Origin: Salticus scenicus
Taxonomy: Eukaryota > Arthropoda > Arachnida > Araneae > Salticidae
Assembly (NCBI GenBank): GCA_963930645.1
Contig: OZ005660.1
Location: 203,986,184-204,050,183, forward strand
Length of the DNA stretch: 64,000 nucleotides
Reading direction: 5' to 3'
The notes beneath the pieces are model-generated. The model saw only the letters and a list, made by a program, of their open reading frames with translations. It ran no database searches and was not told the DNA's origin. Made by a program: the position numbers and the translations under genes. Below, one piece after another: positions 1 to 11,278 of the stretch. The stretch's first letter is position 1. Every line of letters starts with the position of its first letter.

Positions 1-200
1 AACAGTCAAAACTGTAATGTGTCTTAAATTCAGACATATCAATATTATTCAGACATTTAACTTAGTCTATTTTTATAAAGACATTTATGTGTCTTAAATT
101 CAGACGTGTGTGGTGTCTGAAAATTTGTATCTTTACGTGTTTCGGACATTTATGTGTCTGAATTGGTATTTCGTACACTTCTATTTGCAGTGTATATAAA
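1..200. repeat. Irregular array of a GACATTTATGTGTCT motif
   Basis: The first 200 bases repeat short phrases built on GACATTTATGTGTCT and TTAAATTCAGAC at irregular spacing. The motif is nearly self-complementary (AGACA/TGTCT), so the stretch could form short hairpins. No gene is seen here or in 200-600, which holds AT-rich sequence and a poly-A/poly-T run near 489-518. Confidence 0.5.
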
Positions 201-873
201 ATCTTTATTGTGAGAAACTACGATTAAATATTTCTTCATGTTAAACGGAATGTGGTGTTACTATATAAGAATGATATAGAAGAAAATTTCATACAAATAC
301 CAACCACCATATATTGATTTTTTAATTGGGACTATTGATTTTATTATACTGCATAATTGTTTTGGTTAATTTTAAAGAGAGAATATTTGGCACAGTTTAT
401 AGTAATATTCACATAGATTGAAAGATAATATTGTTTTGCATATTCATATAAATTTTTAAAAATGTTCAATATTTCTTGTGGTACGCAGGAAAAAAAAAAA
501 AAAAAGTTTTTTTTTTCATATACTATTTTTGCGTAACACTGACAAAATTTTGATCAAATATTAAAACTTTAGTACAATATTATTCCGACAGTCGATAACG
601 TTTTTACTTTCTTCTATATTCAATAGAATAAAGTACTGGATTCGTAAAAATTTTCGACTTCTGGTTTTCGACGGATTTACACGTTTTGAGAGACTCTACT
701 ATTTTACCTTTTTAGAAAATGTCTGTCTGTCCTTCTGCCTGCGTGTGTGTGTGACAAAAAATTTATGGCAACTGTATCTCTGGAACTACTGCTCGGAATT
801 ACATATAAATTTATAAGTAGATACAACTTAACCTAAATTAGTGCCTACCAATTTTTGGTGTCAACCGCTCAAC

Positions 874-1318
874 AGGTGGCGCTGCTATACAGCGATATCT
901 GCAATTTCAGGGGAGGCTATATCTCAGGTTCTATTGCGTTTAATCAAACAAAACCTGATATGTGAGAAGACCATTATGAGACATTATGCTGATTCAATTT
1001 GAATGCTTATCGGCTAACAGGTGGCGCGGCTATACAGCGATTTCCGCAATTTAAGGAAAGGCTATATCTCAGGAACTACTGCACAGAATTGCATATAAAT
1101 TTGCGTATAGATGCACCTTAACATAAATTAGTGCCTGTCAACTTTTGGTGCTAACCGCTCAACAGGTGGCGCTGCTACACAGCGATTTCCACAGTTTAAA
1201 GGAAGTCTATATCTCAGGTTCTATTGCGTATCATCAAACAAAACTTGATATGTAAGAAGGCCATTATGAGACATTTTGCTGACTCCATTTGGATGCTTAT
1301 CGACCAATAGGTGGCGCT
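874..1318 (+). repeat. Four AGGTGGCGC motifs at exact 145-bp spacing
   Basis: AGGTGGCGC occurs at 874, 1019, 1164 and 1309, each 145 bp apart, inside degenerate tandem units that alternate in pairs (period about 290). Most motifs are followed by CTATAC(A/T)G sequence. The motif resembles the published Drosophila CTCF core (AGGTGGCGC type); binding is inference only. Confidence 0.6.
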
Positions 1319-1482
1319 TCTATACTGCAAACTTCAACGATAACGGAATGACTATATCTCAACGTCTAAGGCATATAACTGTACGAAACTTGATATGTGA
1401 GCTAACCATTATAAAAACGCATTTTTTAACATGTTATTTATAGACGATAAAACTGTCTTTCTTTGGATATTTAAGGTAACGA

Positions 1483-1752
1483 CACCATTGCTCGTCACTC
1501 TTAAGGCCTTATTTTTAAAATGTTTGTTTTTTTCGCGTGGTATTCATGTGGTATTCATGTATCAATATTATACTTTGGTCTATTTTATGTACTGATTCTT
1601 CTAGTTGTTGTCAGACACTTTGAATTTTTCAATACATAACGCCAATTTTTTATAAAAAAATAATAATTGAACCTATAAAAATGCACCAGTGCTCGTCACT
1701 TGAAAAATGAGTTTCACCAGTAGTCGTCAGGTGTTTGCACCAGTGGTCGTCA
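1483..1752 (+). repeat. Left subterminal motif cluster (4 x CACCAGTnnTCGTCA)
   Basis: Fifteen-base motifs at 1483-1497, 1684-1698, 1715-1729 and 1738-1752, all reading CACCAGT(G/A)(G/C)TCGTCA apart from one variant in the terminal copy. Repeated subterminal motifs in DNA transposons are commonly transposase-binding sites. Their conservation at matching places in copy 2 supports a function in mobility. Confidence 0.7.
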
Positions 1753-2039
1753 TGTAAATAAAACGTAACAGTTTGTTGAGTAATTTGATTTTAATTGTGC
1801 TTTTACAAAATTGAATGAAACAAAACATCTTTGGTACATACTTAGAACCTAAATCCATTCTTAGGTTTTAAAACACAAAACATTAAATGGTAAAATTAAA
1901 ACTATTGAGCAAGATTTTGCGAATAAAACAAGTAAATTCATATGCAAAATAATTTGAACATTGCTTACTTAAAAAAAAAAAAAAAAAAAAAAGTCCTCAA
2001 AATTATATTCGTTCTTAAAAATATCTTTATTTAAAGCAG

Positions 2040-2770
2040 AGAGTAAGTAGCAAGGAAGGGGCCAATAAACGCGTTTCAAAGCGTAAGCTTGCTCCAAATT
2101 ATCGCAGTAAGATTGATTTTTTTTAAAAAACATATGGGTTGGTTATGCGTACCTAACACACGCTATAAAGGGATTTTGCGAAATCTTTCGCTTATTCTCC
2201 TCCATTAAGTGTGGGGTGGATGCAAAAGCATGTTTTCAAGAGTAATTTTGCTCCAGATTATGTCAATAAAACAATTTTTTGATGCGTCGATTAGTTATGC
2301 ATACCCAACGCACACTATAAAGAGATTTTACGCAATTCTTTCCTACCAAATCTTGGGGAAGGGGAGCAAAAACATTTTCTTGCATAACTTTGCTCTAAAT
2401 TATCTTACAAAGGTGATTTTTGATGTGTGAGTTGTTTCTATGTATCCAACACCTAGTTTTGCGAAAATGTCTCGTCTTCCACTCCCCTTTTTATGTGCGG
2501 GGACGAAAAAAATACGTTTTCAAGCTAAACTGTGCTTCAAATTATTTCAGGAAGGGAATTGTTTTATGTTTCGGTAGGTTATGGGTACTCAACATGCATT
2601 ATAAGGCGATTTTGAAAAATTACCTCCCTTTCCAGAGGCGGGCTGACCAAAAACACGTTTTCAACCTTAACTCTACTCCAGATTACCTCAGAAAGGCGAT
2701 TTTTGATATGTGTGTTGGCTAAGTGTACGCAATATGCACTCTGATGAAATTTCGCGAAACTCGTGGGGAA
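2040..2770 (+). repeat. Degenerate tandem repeats of about 140 bp
   Basis: About five units, each with a phrase like AAAACACGTTTTCAA, then GCTCCAAATTA, GATTTTTGATG, a TATGCGTACCCAAC-type block and ATAAAGNGATTTTGCG. The same array is present inverted at about 24610-25310 in copy 2, so it predates the separation of the two transposon copies. Short open frames here (2209-2938) are products of the repeat and not genes. Confidence 0.6.
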
Positions 2771-2959
2771 GGGGGGGGGGGGGAGATAAAAGCGGTAAGT
2801 CGATGCAGAAGGCAAGTGAAGCCAATCATCATATTGCGGGCCGGAAAGCTATTGCAGAAGGTAGCGGGAACTTTAACTGCGGTTTCGACTGATTTCAAGG
2901 ATTTATTTATTTATTTATTTATTTTGTTAATGATATGAAATTTTTTATATTTTATTTAT

Positions 2960-2994
2960 ATGTAGTGATCAGCAAAGAGGGCAAAGCCTGCTAG
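2960..2994 (+). mobile_element. Helitron-type 3' terminus inside TTAA transposon copy 1
   Basis: AGCAAAGAGGGCAAAGCCTG is followed by CTAG (2991-2994) and T. A weak GGGC/GCCT stem precedes the CTAG. It resembles the end at 60813 (GCGGGCGTAGCCTG then CTAG, T). The diverged counterpart in copy 2 lies at about 24393-24420 on the minus strand. A Helitron fragment was therefore inside the transposon before the two copies split. No matching 5' end was found. Confidence 0.5.
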
Positions 2995-4118
2995 TTTTAT
3001 TTATAATTATATATTATTCTACACATCAAGCTAATGTCATCAAATATTATGGATCTGCATCTTATAATTTTAATTACTTAAGTAAAACAGACAATCAGGT
3101 TAATTTTGATCAACATTTTAACTATTTTCCATTTTCCTAAATATATACTCAAAATACTTTCATAATTATTGACATAAAATGAAATTTTTTAACTTCATAA
3201 CTTAATCTTATTATAAGCAAATATTTCTGGCATAAACACAAAAAATAATGTTTTTATCTGTTTCAGTTTTATACTGCCATTATGGGTGATTTTGAGCCCC
3301 CATAAAAAATATAAATATGATACTATTTTTATGTAAAATGAGAGCTATAAGAAAGTTTAAACTTTTTAAAAAAGGCTTATACGTATTCCGAAATTTTTAA
3401 AATGCATTTCCCATTATCTTATTTTTTAGTTTTTCAACTAATGTTACACTAGATATGCTAGACAAGCAAAGAACAATCCTTTGAATTCCCAAAGGACAAT
3501 CTACTGCTACTGAATATATCACCTCTTTTACCCCCCCCCTCCCCTCCGCACACACACACAAACACAAAAGAATAACACTACATACTTAAAGTTTTTTCAA
3601 TTAAAAGAATCATTTATATATTTTGTGTGTTTACCTTACATAAGTAATATAATATATAAATAGAAAGCTTACTTAAGAGATGTTTTTATGTTTAATATTT
3701 TCTACATAAATTCTTAGTCACCGATATCTAACATAACAAATATCTTTAATAAAATTTTGAACCGACTAACAGTTATGCTGATTATGAAATTAAGGCTTTG
3801 TATTTTATCACTTTCGAAATATATATGAATTAAAATTAATTAATCACGATCTATTAAAATCTTATAAAAATATAAAATACATAATAAAGTGCTTAAATGA
3901 TATTTACAGTTTGTAACTAATTAATATGAAGCAACTTTAAAACATCATTTAAATACATCTTCGCAAAAGCATGACATCATAAAAATTTAAAATACATTAG
4001 ACAGATATATAGAGTAATTATTTCTATTATTCTAAATTATATAGTAGAAAACTAGAAAAGGCTCTTTATAACTAAAAATGTTTATGTAACATTTGTTTAA
4101 TTTTTCTAGCAAAATACA

Positions 4119-4322
4119 ATGGAAAATTATAGATGGTTTAATGTCCGTTTTAGTGAATTAAAGTTACCAGGATTGACTTTATTTAAACAAGCTAGACAAA
4201 AGTTACAAATACAATACAGGTCACGTTCTTCGGGTCAAAATACGTTTGTTTACATTTACGAATACCCCCTGACGACCACTGGTGCCAGTAGTCCAATTAA
4301 AGTAAAAACTATACCATCATAA
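4119..4322 (+). CDS. Short open frame in transposon copy 1, doubtful
   Basis: A 67-codon frame preceded by an acceptor-like TTTTTCTAG, rich in basic and aromatic residues (starts MENYRWFNVRF). The copy 2 counterpart (minus strand, about 23310-23100) keeps a similar start (M-N-F-R-W-F-V-SELK pattern) but stops after about 17 codons. The frame runs through one of the subterminal motifs. It could be the remnant of a terminal exon or chance; no family is recognised. Confidence 0.15.
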   Translation: MENYRWFNVRFSELKLPGLTLFKQARQKLQIQYRSRSSGQNTFVYIYEYPLTTTGASSPIKVKTIPS

Positions 4323-4841
4323 TTCTAAGTGAAAATATAGTATTTTTAGCAAAAAACATTACCCAATTATTAAAAATGTTAAAACACCAGTGTTCGTCAG
4401 GGATGACGAGCACTGGTGAAACGTGCAAAATTTGCACCAGTAGTCGTCATACCTTAAAAATCTTTACATTAAGTTAAATTTTAAAAATTCGCACATAAAT
4501 CGTATTCTACATTTCATAAACATTACATACAATGCTTTATGATCAATGTCAAATGCAGCAAACAACAAATATATCAGGAAATGCATGTCTATTTCCTTAA
4601 TCATTTGCTTTACGTTGACTCAATCCAATTGTAATTTAGCGTATACTTCCCTTATTTTGCTTCTCCCTACTCTTCCCCAATAGTTGAAATCGAACTTTTC
4701 ATGTGATAAGAAGCAGAAGGCTTTGGAGAATCTAATGCTGGCGGATTAAAACTCATAGATGTTAATGAACGCTTATTTTAAAACTTCTTTTAAGAGGGTG
4801 ACGACTACTGGTGGAGATTTTAGGGGTGACGAGCACTGGTG
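4270..4841 (+). repeat. Right subterminal motif cluster (6 motifs)
   Basis: TGACGAnnACTGGTG or its complement occurs at 4270-4284, 4385-4399, 4404-4418, 4435-4449, 4799-4813 and 4827-4841. The pair 4385-4418 is a head-to-head inverted pair five bases apart. Copy 2 has the same six on its matching end. Confidence 0.7.
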
Positions 4842-5159
4842 TCTTTACCTTAATGTTAGATTTCTCCAAGATGAAAATCATTTGCATTCATCATGTTAAA
4901 TAATTTTAATAAATAATAGTTTTAATAAATTATTCGTACTTAGTGAATTTGTACAGGAAAATATAGAAGAAAGTAATGTGGTGGCCACAACATACTAGTT
5001 ATTGAACAGATTTGGTATGACTTTGAAAACGTGTAATGCAATACGCAGTATGCCACTGTTTATACTTGCATTATTTATTTAATGTGTCTGTTACGTACAT
5101 ACGTCTATTTAATCTAGCCCCGATTATCTCCTATTCATTTTAATACCAAAATTCTGTGG

Positions 5160-5660
5160 ATCTGCGACGAAAATGGGAGTATAGGACAAAATTTCGTATG
5201 AATATATTTATATATGTAATAAAAATTATTTTTAACTTTTCTATGCGAAACTAATAAGAAATATTTATGATAGCAATAATCAACCACGATTATTATTATT
5301 TTTTTAACATATGCAGAGGCATTGCTTCTCCTCTGGGATTAGGGTGGGGGTACCCCTGGTGATGTAAATCTTAGGGATGGGAATTATTCAAAAGAACTCG
5401 TCAATACTTTTAAAACGAATGCTTGAAACATAGATCTGTGAAATCACTTTTGACTTTTCTATGTGTAATTAATGAGAAATATTTATGATAATTGTAATAG
5501 TCAACAAGAAATTTCTTTCTTTCTTTTTTTTTTTTTTGTAAATATATGTAGAGGGGCCGCTTCACTTCTGGGGGATAAGTACCCCCGAGGAGTGTATACT
5601 TTCAATACTTATAATAAGGAGTTGTATACTTATAATAATTTTTTGACAGTCTCTTGAAAA
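5160..5660 (+). repeat. Fragments of the GGAAAGTATTG superfamily (3' half)
   Basis: The phrase GGACAAAATTTCGTATGAAT (5186) and two copies of a CTTTTCTATG...AATAAGAAATATTTATGATA block (about 5237 and 5455) match the interior of 43501-44136. G/C-rich bits such as GGGGGTACCCC recur in each. It looks like a broken, partly duplicated copy. No gene. Confidence 0.45.
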
Positions 5661-5768
5661 ACTTATAAAGGGTGTTTTACTGCATATATAGTTTTATTTT
5701 TATGTATATATTTTTATTTTATTATTATATCTATAGTTTTATTTTTATTTTATATTAAAAGTTTATTC

Positions 5769-5770
<2 letters not shown>

Positions 5771-5805
<35 letters not shown>
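5771..5805. repeat. Poly-T tract of about 35 bases
   Basis: One of the longest homopolymers in the window. The flanks are AT-rich unique sequence; 5806-6224 holds no recognisable gene or element. Confidence 0.9.
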
Positions 5806-5806
<1 letters not shown>

Positions 5807-6247
5807 TACATTTAAAGATTTCTTTCTTTCCTTTTTTTTAACTTATGATTTAATCACTAACTATTTTTAAATATTAAATCTTTGCTTTCAGTATACTTCT
5901 ATATCTGCATAACAGAGTTATAATGGAAAACAGTACTTTAAATTGCCAAAAATGTTTATCACGTTTTTGTATTTTCTTTGATAACGTTAAACTAGTACGT
6001 TTTAGCGTACAACTAAATTGCAGTTTCCTGTTATTATTTCTTTGATAAACTAAAATATGCTTTATAAATTGCATTAATTGTTAGTTCAAAATTTACAATA
6101 TTCCGCACTAATCTTTATATAAAAAATCAACCAAAATATGACAATATTCTAAAAAAGAATTATAAACTCTTAATTTTATGTATATTGATAAATTATTAAA
6201 TAATTCAACCTTATTTTATCTTTTTATCTTTTTTCTTTCCGAATATA

Positions 6248-6460
6248 CAGTCGGTAACAAAAGTCTCCGAACACTAGCAAAAATTCCTATGTGAAAACAG
6301 TACACTTAATACAGTTTTGTTAAATAAATCCTTGTCGATTCCTGTTTTTAGACTGACTAAAAACAGGATTCGACAAGGATTTATTTAACAAAACTCTATT
6401 AAGTGTACCATTTTTACATAGGAATTTTTGCTAGTATTAGGAGGCTTTTGTTACCAACTG
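6248..6460. mobile_element. Palindromic Tc1/mariner-type MITE (CAGTCGGTAAC family)
   Basis: A 213-bp near-perfect fold-back. It begins CAGTCGGTAACAAAAGTCTC and ends with the complement of CAGTTGGTAACAAAAGCCTC; the arms meet at about 6350 (GACTGACTAAAAACAGGATT). The left flank is TA; the right is TG, probably a mutated target copy. Related copies are at 27995, 37544 and 38012. No coding capacity. Confidence 0.8.
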
Positions 6461-6834
6461 TGCATATGTAAGGAAAGTATTGTATCATCACAAAAATTTT
6501 ACTTTGAGATTTTGGTGTAGCTATACGTTTTCAGAACCCCTGAACTCATTTTTGATATTTTTACGGTGTTGTATGTATGTGTGTGTGTATGTATGCGTGT
6601 GAGTGAATACGATAATGTCTACAAACGCTTTGTTCAAATGGGCTTAAAGTTGGTACGTGCGTTATAGTTCATTGTAGCAAGAACCCTAACATTGATTTTG
6701 GTGAATCTAGTAATTACACTTTTTTTTAGAGGGACACAGGGAAAAATATATTATCATTATGACTTATGCGCTCAAAATCTTTAAAGTGAGATAGCGTCTA
6801 AATGTCTTATTCAATTGAGCTGAAAATTTATATA

Positions 6835-7294
6835 CACTGAGAAAAAAACATACCGCCTTCATCTAGAATGAATAAGTGATCCTTTTCTAAATCCGTTAAC
6901 TAGAAATATAGATTTCCGAGCTATGCGCATAAGGCACGCCATTAGACTGAATAGACGAAATGATCGAGAATTTCTAGTCTATACATTTCTAGATGGCGAA
7001 ACAATATTCTGAATCTTTTGTATTGCGAGAAATTCTCACTTGATTTTCTAGAATTGGGTCATAAACCAAGATTATAGTTGCTCTGAAACCCGCCTCTTGT
7101 ATTCGCATTTATTTGCAGAGATTTTTAAATAACTTTGACCTCGAGAATATAGGCAAACGCTCTAGAATTCTAATAGCGCATTCTAGAACTCGCGTTCAAA
7201 AGGGACTAGAATTTATAAGGATGACATGGAGCTACTTTTTCTAGAGCCACAATTTAGATTCTAGATGTCAGTTACAGAATTTTTTTTCTCTGTG
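6835..7294. mobile_element. CTAGA-rich MITE with CACTGAGAAAAA termini
   Basis: 460 bp between TA dinucleotides. Termini are CACTGAGAAAAAAA and the complement of CACAGAGAAAAAAAA. The interior is dense in TCTAGA/TTCTAGAA words. It splits the phrase GAAAATTTATA...TATTATAAATCA, which is uninterrupted in the repeat at about 49490-49515, confirming the borders. A second copy is at 32869-33340. Confidence 0.75.
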
Positions 7295-7889
7295 TATATA
7301 TTATAAATCATCTCGCCGTCGCAAAAGCTGTATAGATTTTGGTGAATGTAGCGCTTATGGGCCGCAAAGTAAAATTCTTTATCATTATGGCCTAATGGGC
7401 TCAAATTATTTAAAGTGCGACAACGGCTAAGCGTGTGAATGATTAGAATGAATTAAAAATTTATTCACATATTATAGGTCGCCGTCGCATGATTTGTATT
7501 GATTTTAGTGAATCTGACACTTATAGTTTTTTTACAGGGACACAAAGAAAAATTGTGTATAATTATAGCTTCTGAGCTCAAATTATTTAAAGTGCGATAA
7601 TGTCTAAATGTCTAATTCGATTGAGCTGAAAATTTATATACATGTTATAGGTTATTGTCGATTGGACATAATAGAATTGTGAATGTAGCATTAATAGATT
7701 TTTGCAGGGACACAACGAAACATTCTTTATCATTATGACCTATGGTTCAAATTATTTGAAGTGCGTTAGCGTTAAATTAGATAACGTACCATGTGGAGGG
7801 GGAGGGGGGGGGATGCTCAAACACCCTATCATAATTTTCTCCTTTGTTTATTTAAAAATTTATCTCACTTTAATTTATTTAAACAATCG

Positions 7890-8504
7890 CACTGCTCTGC
7901 AAAAAAAAAAAAAAAAAAAAAAAAAAAGAAAAGAAAATTTCGAGATTTTAGCTGATTCTTATGTAAAATGACCTCCTGAATCCGAATGGGACTCCCATTT
8001 TGCCCAGTCACCCACCGTTTTCTATATAACCCCTCCCCCCCCCCCCCCTTCATCAATTTCTTTCCCTGTTCAAAAATTTTATGACCATGAATTTGATTTG
8101 AAGAAAGAAAAATAATTAATTTAACACCTAAAAACAAAGATGTATAAAGTTTAAAAAATAACATTAATAACAGATAAAATAAATATAAGATATCTAGTGC
8201 ATAATTTCAGTGGCAAATCCCCCCCCCCCCCAAAAAAAAAAATCCCTTGTCGCAAATGTCCATGTTTTAGAATTTTCCAACTCTGTAGCCCCTCAGAAGA
8301 TATTTAACGGTTAAAATAATCCTTTTGAACCCTAAAAATGAAATTTATAGCCATAAAATGACCGAAAAGTGATAAAAATAGGAGGCTGTCCCCAAAAAAT
8401 GGTGGGTGATAGGGTAAAATGAGCGTCCTATTTGGATTCAGGAGGTCATTTTACATAAGAATATGCTGAAATGGTGTCAGAGGCAATTTTCATGCCGAGC
8501 AGTG
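7890..8504 (+). mobile_element. MITE with CACTGCTCKGC termini, copy 1
   Basis: Begins CACTGCTCTGC plus poly-A and ends GCCGAGCAGTG, with a further inner inverted pair (CTTATGTAAAATGACCTCCT ... AGGAGGTCATTTTACATAAG). A second copy in the opposite orientation is at 12358-12941. The target duplication is not clear, so the superfamily is unassigned. Confidence 0.65.
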
Positions 8505-8550
8505 TCATTAATTATTTAATGTTCGGATAGTCGAGTGGAGCCGCTTTAAC

Positions 8551-9105
8551 TTTTTTAACTCATTGTTTATTTATAAAGTTCCATTTCTTTCTGGTTAAAT
8601 AACATTCACAATTTTATGTCATCAGTTTATATGAAATTGTTACAAGTTTAACGTTTGGGACCTGTTACTGTTACATATAGGAAAGATGACGCAACTTCAT
8701 TTCTCTTTTAAAAGCGCGCGGGCGCGGAATACATTTGTTTGAATCTGGCAACCGCGAAAAATGATGACCCGTTATAATCAGAGTTTCCATTACTTTTAAT
8801 TCTCTTAATGGCAATGTGCCAACTGCTCTGGAAAATTCTCCTTTCATTTATTTAGCTGTCTTTAACCTTGCGGACTCGGCAAATTCGAAAATTTATTTAT
8901 TCTACCTGGATTGGAGGAGTTCGTTTTAAGACTTATCTTCTTCTATTTAATAAGATGATAAAAGGTAATGAGTGATAAAAATGTTAAAACATTTAACTGA
9001 TATTCATCTGATTTAAAAGAAAATCTATTTTATAAGACTCATAAAATTGTGTTTGAGAAAATAGTTTTTTTTTTTTTTTTTTTTTTTTTTTCCCAATTAT
9101 TTCGA
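8551..9105. other. Unique AT-rich spacer
   Basis: Nothing convincing as a gene. A GC-richer patch at about 8714-8730 (AAAGCGCGCGGGCGCGG) and a poly-T run at 9065-9091 are the only notable features. Confidence 0.5.
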
Positions 9106-9113
9106 CAGTTAAA

Positions 9114-9523
9114 CAGGGCCCGATTAAGCTTTGAAGCTAGGGGAAGCTCAGCAACATTTCAGGTCCCCCTTTCATTTCGGAAAATCTTGTTTTCCTGTTA
9201 CATATTGTAATATAAAAATGCTATAGACCAAAAAAATAGTGTGTGTTTATTATTATTATTATTATTATTATTTTCATACATCTGGGTGGTTTCTACACAG
9301 AACATTAAAATCATACAACTTTTTAATTAAGAACATTCAGATTTTTGAGGTTAAATAATAGATTTTTCCCGAAATAGTGAGTGTTTTGTCTTGTTTTAGG
9401 TAACCTTTCTCAGAAAAAATTCAATCTCAGAGTGAAAATATGAAACAAAAAATTCAAGACCATGTTTTTAATCCCCCAAGGGGAAGCTTGTGCTTCCAGA
9501 GCCTTTTGGATAATCAGGCCCTG
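9114..9523 (+). mobile_element. hAT-type MITE (CAGGGCCCGATTA), copy 1
   Basis: Termini CAGGGCCCGATTAAG and complement of CAGGGCCTGATTATCC. Flanks are CAGTTAAA (9106-9113) and CATTTAAA (9524-9531), an 8-bp duplication with one mismatch. A (TTA)n run lies at about 9249-9272. The paralogue at 46714-47658 has a perfect duplication and an extra insertion. Confidence 0.8.
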
Positions 9524-9769
9524 CATTTAAATTTGATATTATATAACAAAACATTTACAAAATGCCTCAAAATTTACGTAAAAAATTAACTGGTGGACTC
9601 TACTCAGCACCTCAACAATTCGTCTCATAAATTTCTGTTATAGGACATATTATATTCATATTAAGAGAAATGAAGAAAAACGTAGAATGAATCACCCCCA
9701 TCCAATAGGCTACTCCTCTCTGGTTCGATGCATTTACCTTATCCTAATTTATTGTTTCCTTTTACAAAG

Positions 9770-10094
9770 GGGCCGCGGTAGCGCAGTCGATAGAGCGCCG
9801 GCCTCGTAATTGGAAGATTGCGGGTTCGGTACTCGAGCCGGCCAAAGACCGTCGTGTACACTAATGGTGGCTGGTGCACGTAAAATCTGTCGTGGCCGCA
9901 ATGTCTTCCTTGTTCCCATCAAAATTATACCTCTGGGGGGTCACCGAAGCGGGAGAGCCATCCCTTCCGTGGAGGATCAAAATTGTGATGGCATGTCTCC
10001 GGACCACCTCTAGGGGGTGTGTCCCAGACCGTCGCCAATTGCCCATTTGCGCAACACTAGTGTGACGTAAAACCCAACCATCCAACCATCCATA
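9770..10094 (+). mobile_element. tRNA-derived SINE, full-length, 11-bp target duplication
   Basis: Box A TAGCGCAGTCG (9779-9789) fits TRGYNNARNNG exactly, and box B GGTTCGGTACT (9823-9833) is close to GGTTCGANNCC at normal tRNA-like spacing, so a polymerase III promoter is expected. An unrelated body follows and ends in a CCAACC/CCATCC-type tail. The duplication CTTTTACAAAG is perfect at 9759-9769 and 10095-10105, as expected for LINE-machinery insertion. Copies: 38738-39034 (5' truncated) and pieces at 29940-30590. Open frames here are incidental. Confidence 0.85.
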
Positions 10095-10388
10095 CTTTTA
10101 CAAAGTATAAGGAAGTATAGTAATCCCGATTTCCGAAATGGATTTTGTATTTCAGGTAGCTCAAAAACGAATGATCGTAGAATGTTGTAAATTTATATGT
10201 GTGATTGTCGTGATATCTAGTTTCACACCTGCATTCTTGTTTTTAACACGAGCTTCGGTTTCAGAGATATCAACGTCTGTACACGAATTTTCGTGACATC
10301 TGTATGTAAGTGTATGTATCTCGCTTAACTCAAAAATGGTTCGAAATAGAACGTTTCGAATTGGTACATAGGTTTGTTATAACAACTA

Positions 10389-10418
10389 CCGTAATTTAGC
10401 GAAAATAAGCCGCGGGCT

Positions 10419-10452
<34 letters not shown>

Positions 10453-11134
10453 AGGAATTTTTAGGGGGACTGCGGCTTATCTATCAGTGCGGGCTATCTA
10501 ATGGTAATCCCAAATTCCGTTGTCCATACTTCTTGGAACAATAGATAGTTTAGTATTCGAGTTTCTCGAGTACTGATTCACGCTTATAATCTCTTATTTA
10601 TTAACTAATAATCTCTTATTTTAATTAATTTGCATATACGTCTGGTGTTCGCCATCTTGTTCCCCTATTTTTGATTTTTTGCATCGTATTTGTATACTGG
10701 CTTTGTTTTATTTATTTATTTATTTATTTTTTATACAGCGCCTTTTAAAATAATTTATTACTTTCATTTATAATTAATTATTTTTATGACTTTGTACATA
10801 TGCCCGAATTCCACCATCTTGTTCCCGTGTTTCTCATATTTGTTTCATTACATCTGCATACTGGTATAGTTTGATTTTATTTTCTTTATACTGAATTATT
10901 TCTTAAACAATTTATTATTTTCATTTATAATTAATAATTTATTAGTTTTATTAACCTGCGTAGATGTCAGAAGACTGATATCGTTTTTCCTTATTTATCT
11001 GTCACATCATCGTAACAATGCTTGCATAAGCCGCGGCTTACCTTCCGGTGCGGTTTATCTAAGAGCATTGCTTTTTTTTTTTCCCGCAACATTTTAATAA
11101 GCTGCGGCTTATATACACTAAATCTAAATTACGG
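10389..11134. mobile_element. TA-flanked MITE with CCGTAATTTAG termini
   Basis: Flanked by TA (10387-10388, 11135-11136). Termini CCGTAATTTAGCG and the complement of CCGTAATTTAGATT. Subterminal phrases AATAAGCCGCGGGCTATCT and GCCGCGGCTTA occur near both ends. The related repeat at about 32550-32600 (inverted) runs uninterrupted across the TA, giving an empty site. No transposase; Tc1/mariner/pogo-like by target only. Confidence 0.7.
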
Positions 11135-11278
11135 TAGTTCTGCATCTCTCTTTCTGGACTCTCTGTGACTTTCTGTTATGGAGATATTTAGAAAAATTCT
11201 ATTCATAATGACCAAAAAATACAAAGTTTTTGACCATTATATATGACCTACCATCATAGAGATTTCAAAAGAAGCTAA

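Larger units (their letters stand above)
1475..4849 (+). mobile_element. TTAA-flanked DNA transposon, copy 1 (non-autonomous)
   Basis: Flanked by TTAA at 1471-1474 and 4850-4853. Termini are GGTAACGACACCATTGCTCG and, on the other strand, GGTAAAGACACCAGTGCTCG, so they form inverted repeats. A second copy in the opposite orientation lies at 22584-26775 and matches along its length. TTAA target choice is typical of piggyBac, but these termini do not begin CCY and no transposase is visible, so the superfamily is open. The interior carries about 140-bp tandem repeats (2040-2770), a Helitron-type 3' end (2960-2994), AT-rich unique sequence (3000-4080) and a short open frame (4119-4322). Confidence 0.75.
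601..4998 (+). mobile_element. Helitron-like element (copy A), split by a TTAA transposon
   Basis: The left end (601-660) matches the starts near 43501 and, inverted, near 40990 and 43310. It holds a short inverted repeat (TTCTATATTCAATAGAA) followed by AAAGTACTGGATTCG. The right end is a hairpin (TGTGG-TGG-CCACA) followed by CATACTAG then T, the form of a Helitron 3' end. The middle is interrupted by the transposon at 1475-4849; without it the element is about 1.0 kb. Sequence on both sides of the insertion (up to 1470 and from 4854) fits copy B at 43501-44136. No Rep/helicase coding is visible, so it is non-autonomous. A canonical A|TC 5' terminus is not clear. Confidence 0.6.
6225..8550 (+). 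mobile_element. GGAAAGTATTG-superfamily element with internal tandem repeats
   Basis: The start is a 5' hairpin (TTCTTTCC ... GTAAGGAAAGTATTG) whose loop is split by the MITE at 6248-6460. The body has about four degenerate units of 150-175 bp with phrases such as ACAGGGACACAAAGAAAAAT, TCTTTATCATTATG and GAGCTGAAAATTTATA. The end (ATGTTCGG-TAGTCGAGTGGAG) matches 49750-49771. Two further MITEs (6835-7294, 7890-8504) sit inside. The paralogue at 48736-49780 lacks all three and serves as the empty site. Confidence 0.6.

Noticed and set aside
4119..4322. Transposase exon of the TTAA element
   Set aside because: Too short, no catalytic motif, stopped in copy 2; listed only as a doubtful frame.
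9771..9842. Possible genuine tRNA gene
   Set aside because: A and B boxes fit, but no proper acceptor stem closes and a long SINE body with target duplication follows.
9810..10085. Overlapping frames on both strands
   Set aside because: They lie within the tRNA-derived SINE; the open frames come from its less AT-rich body.
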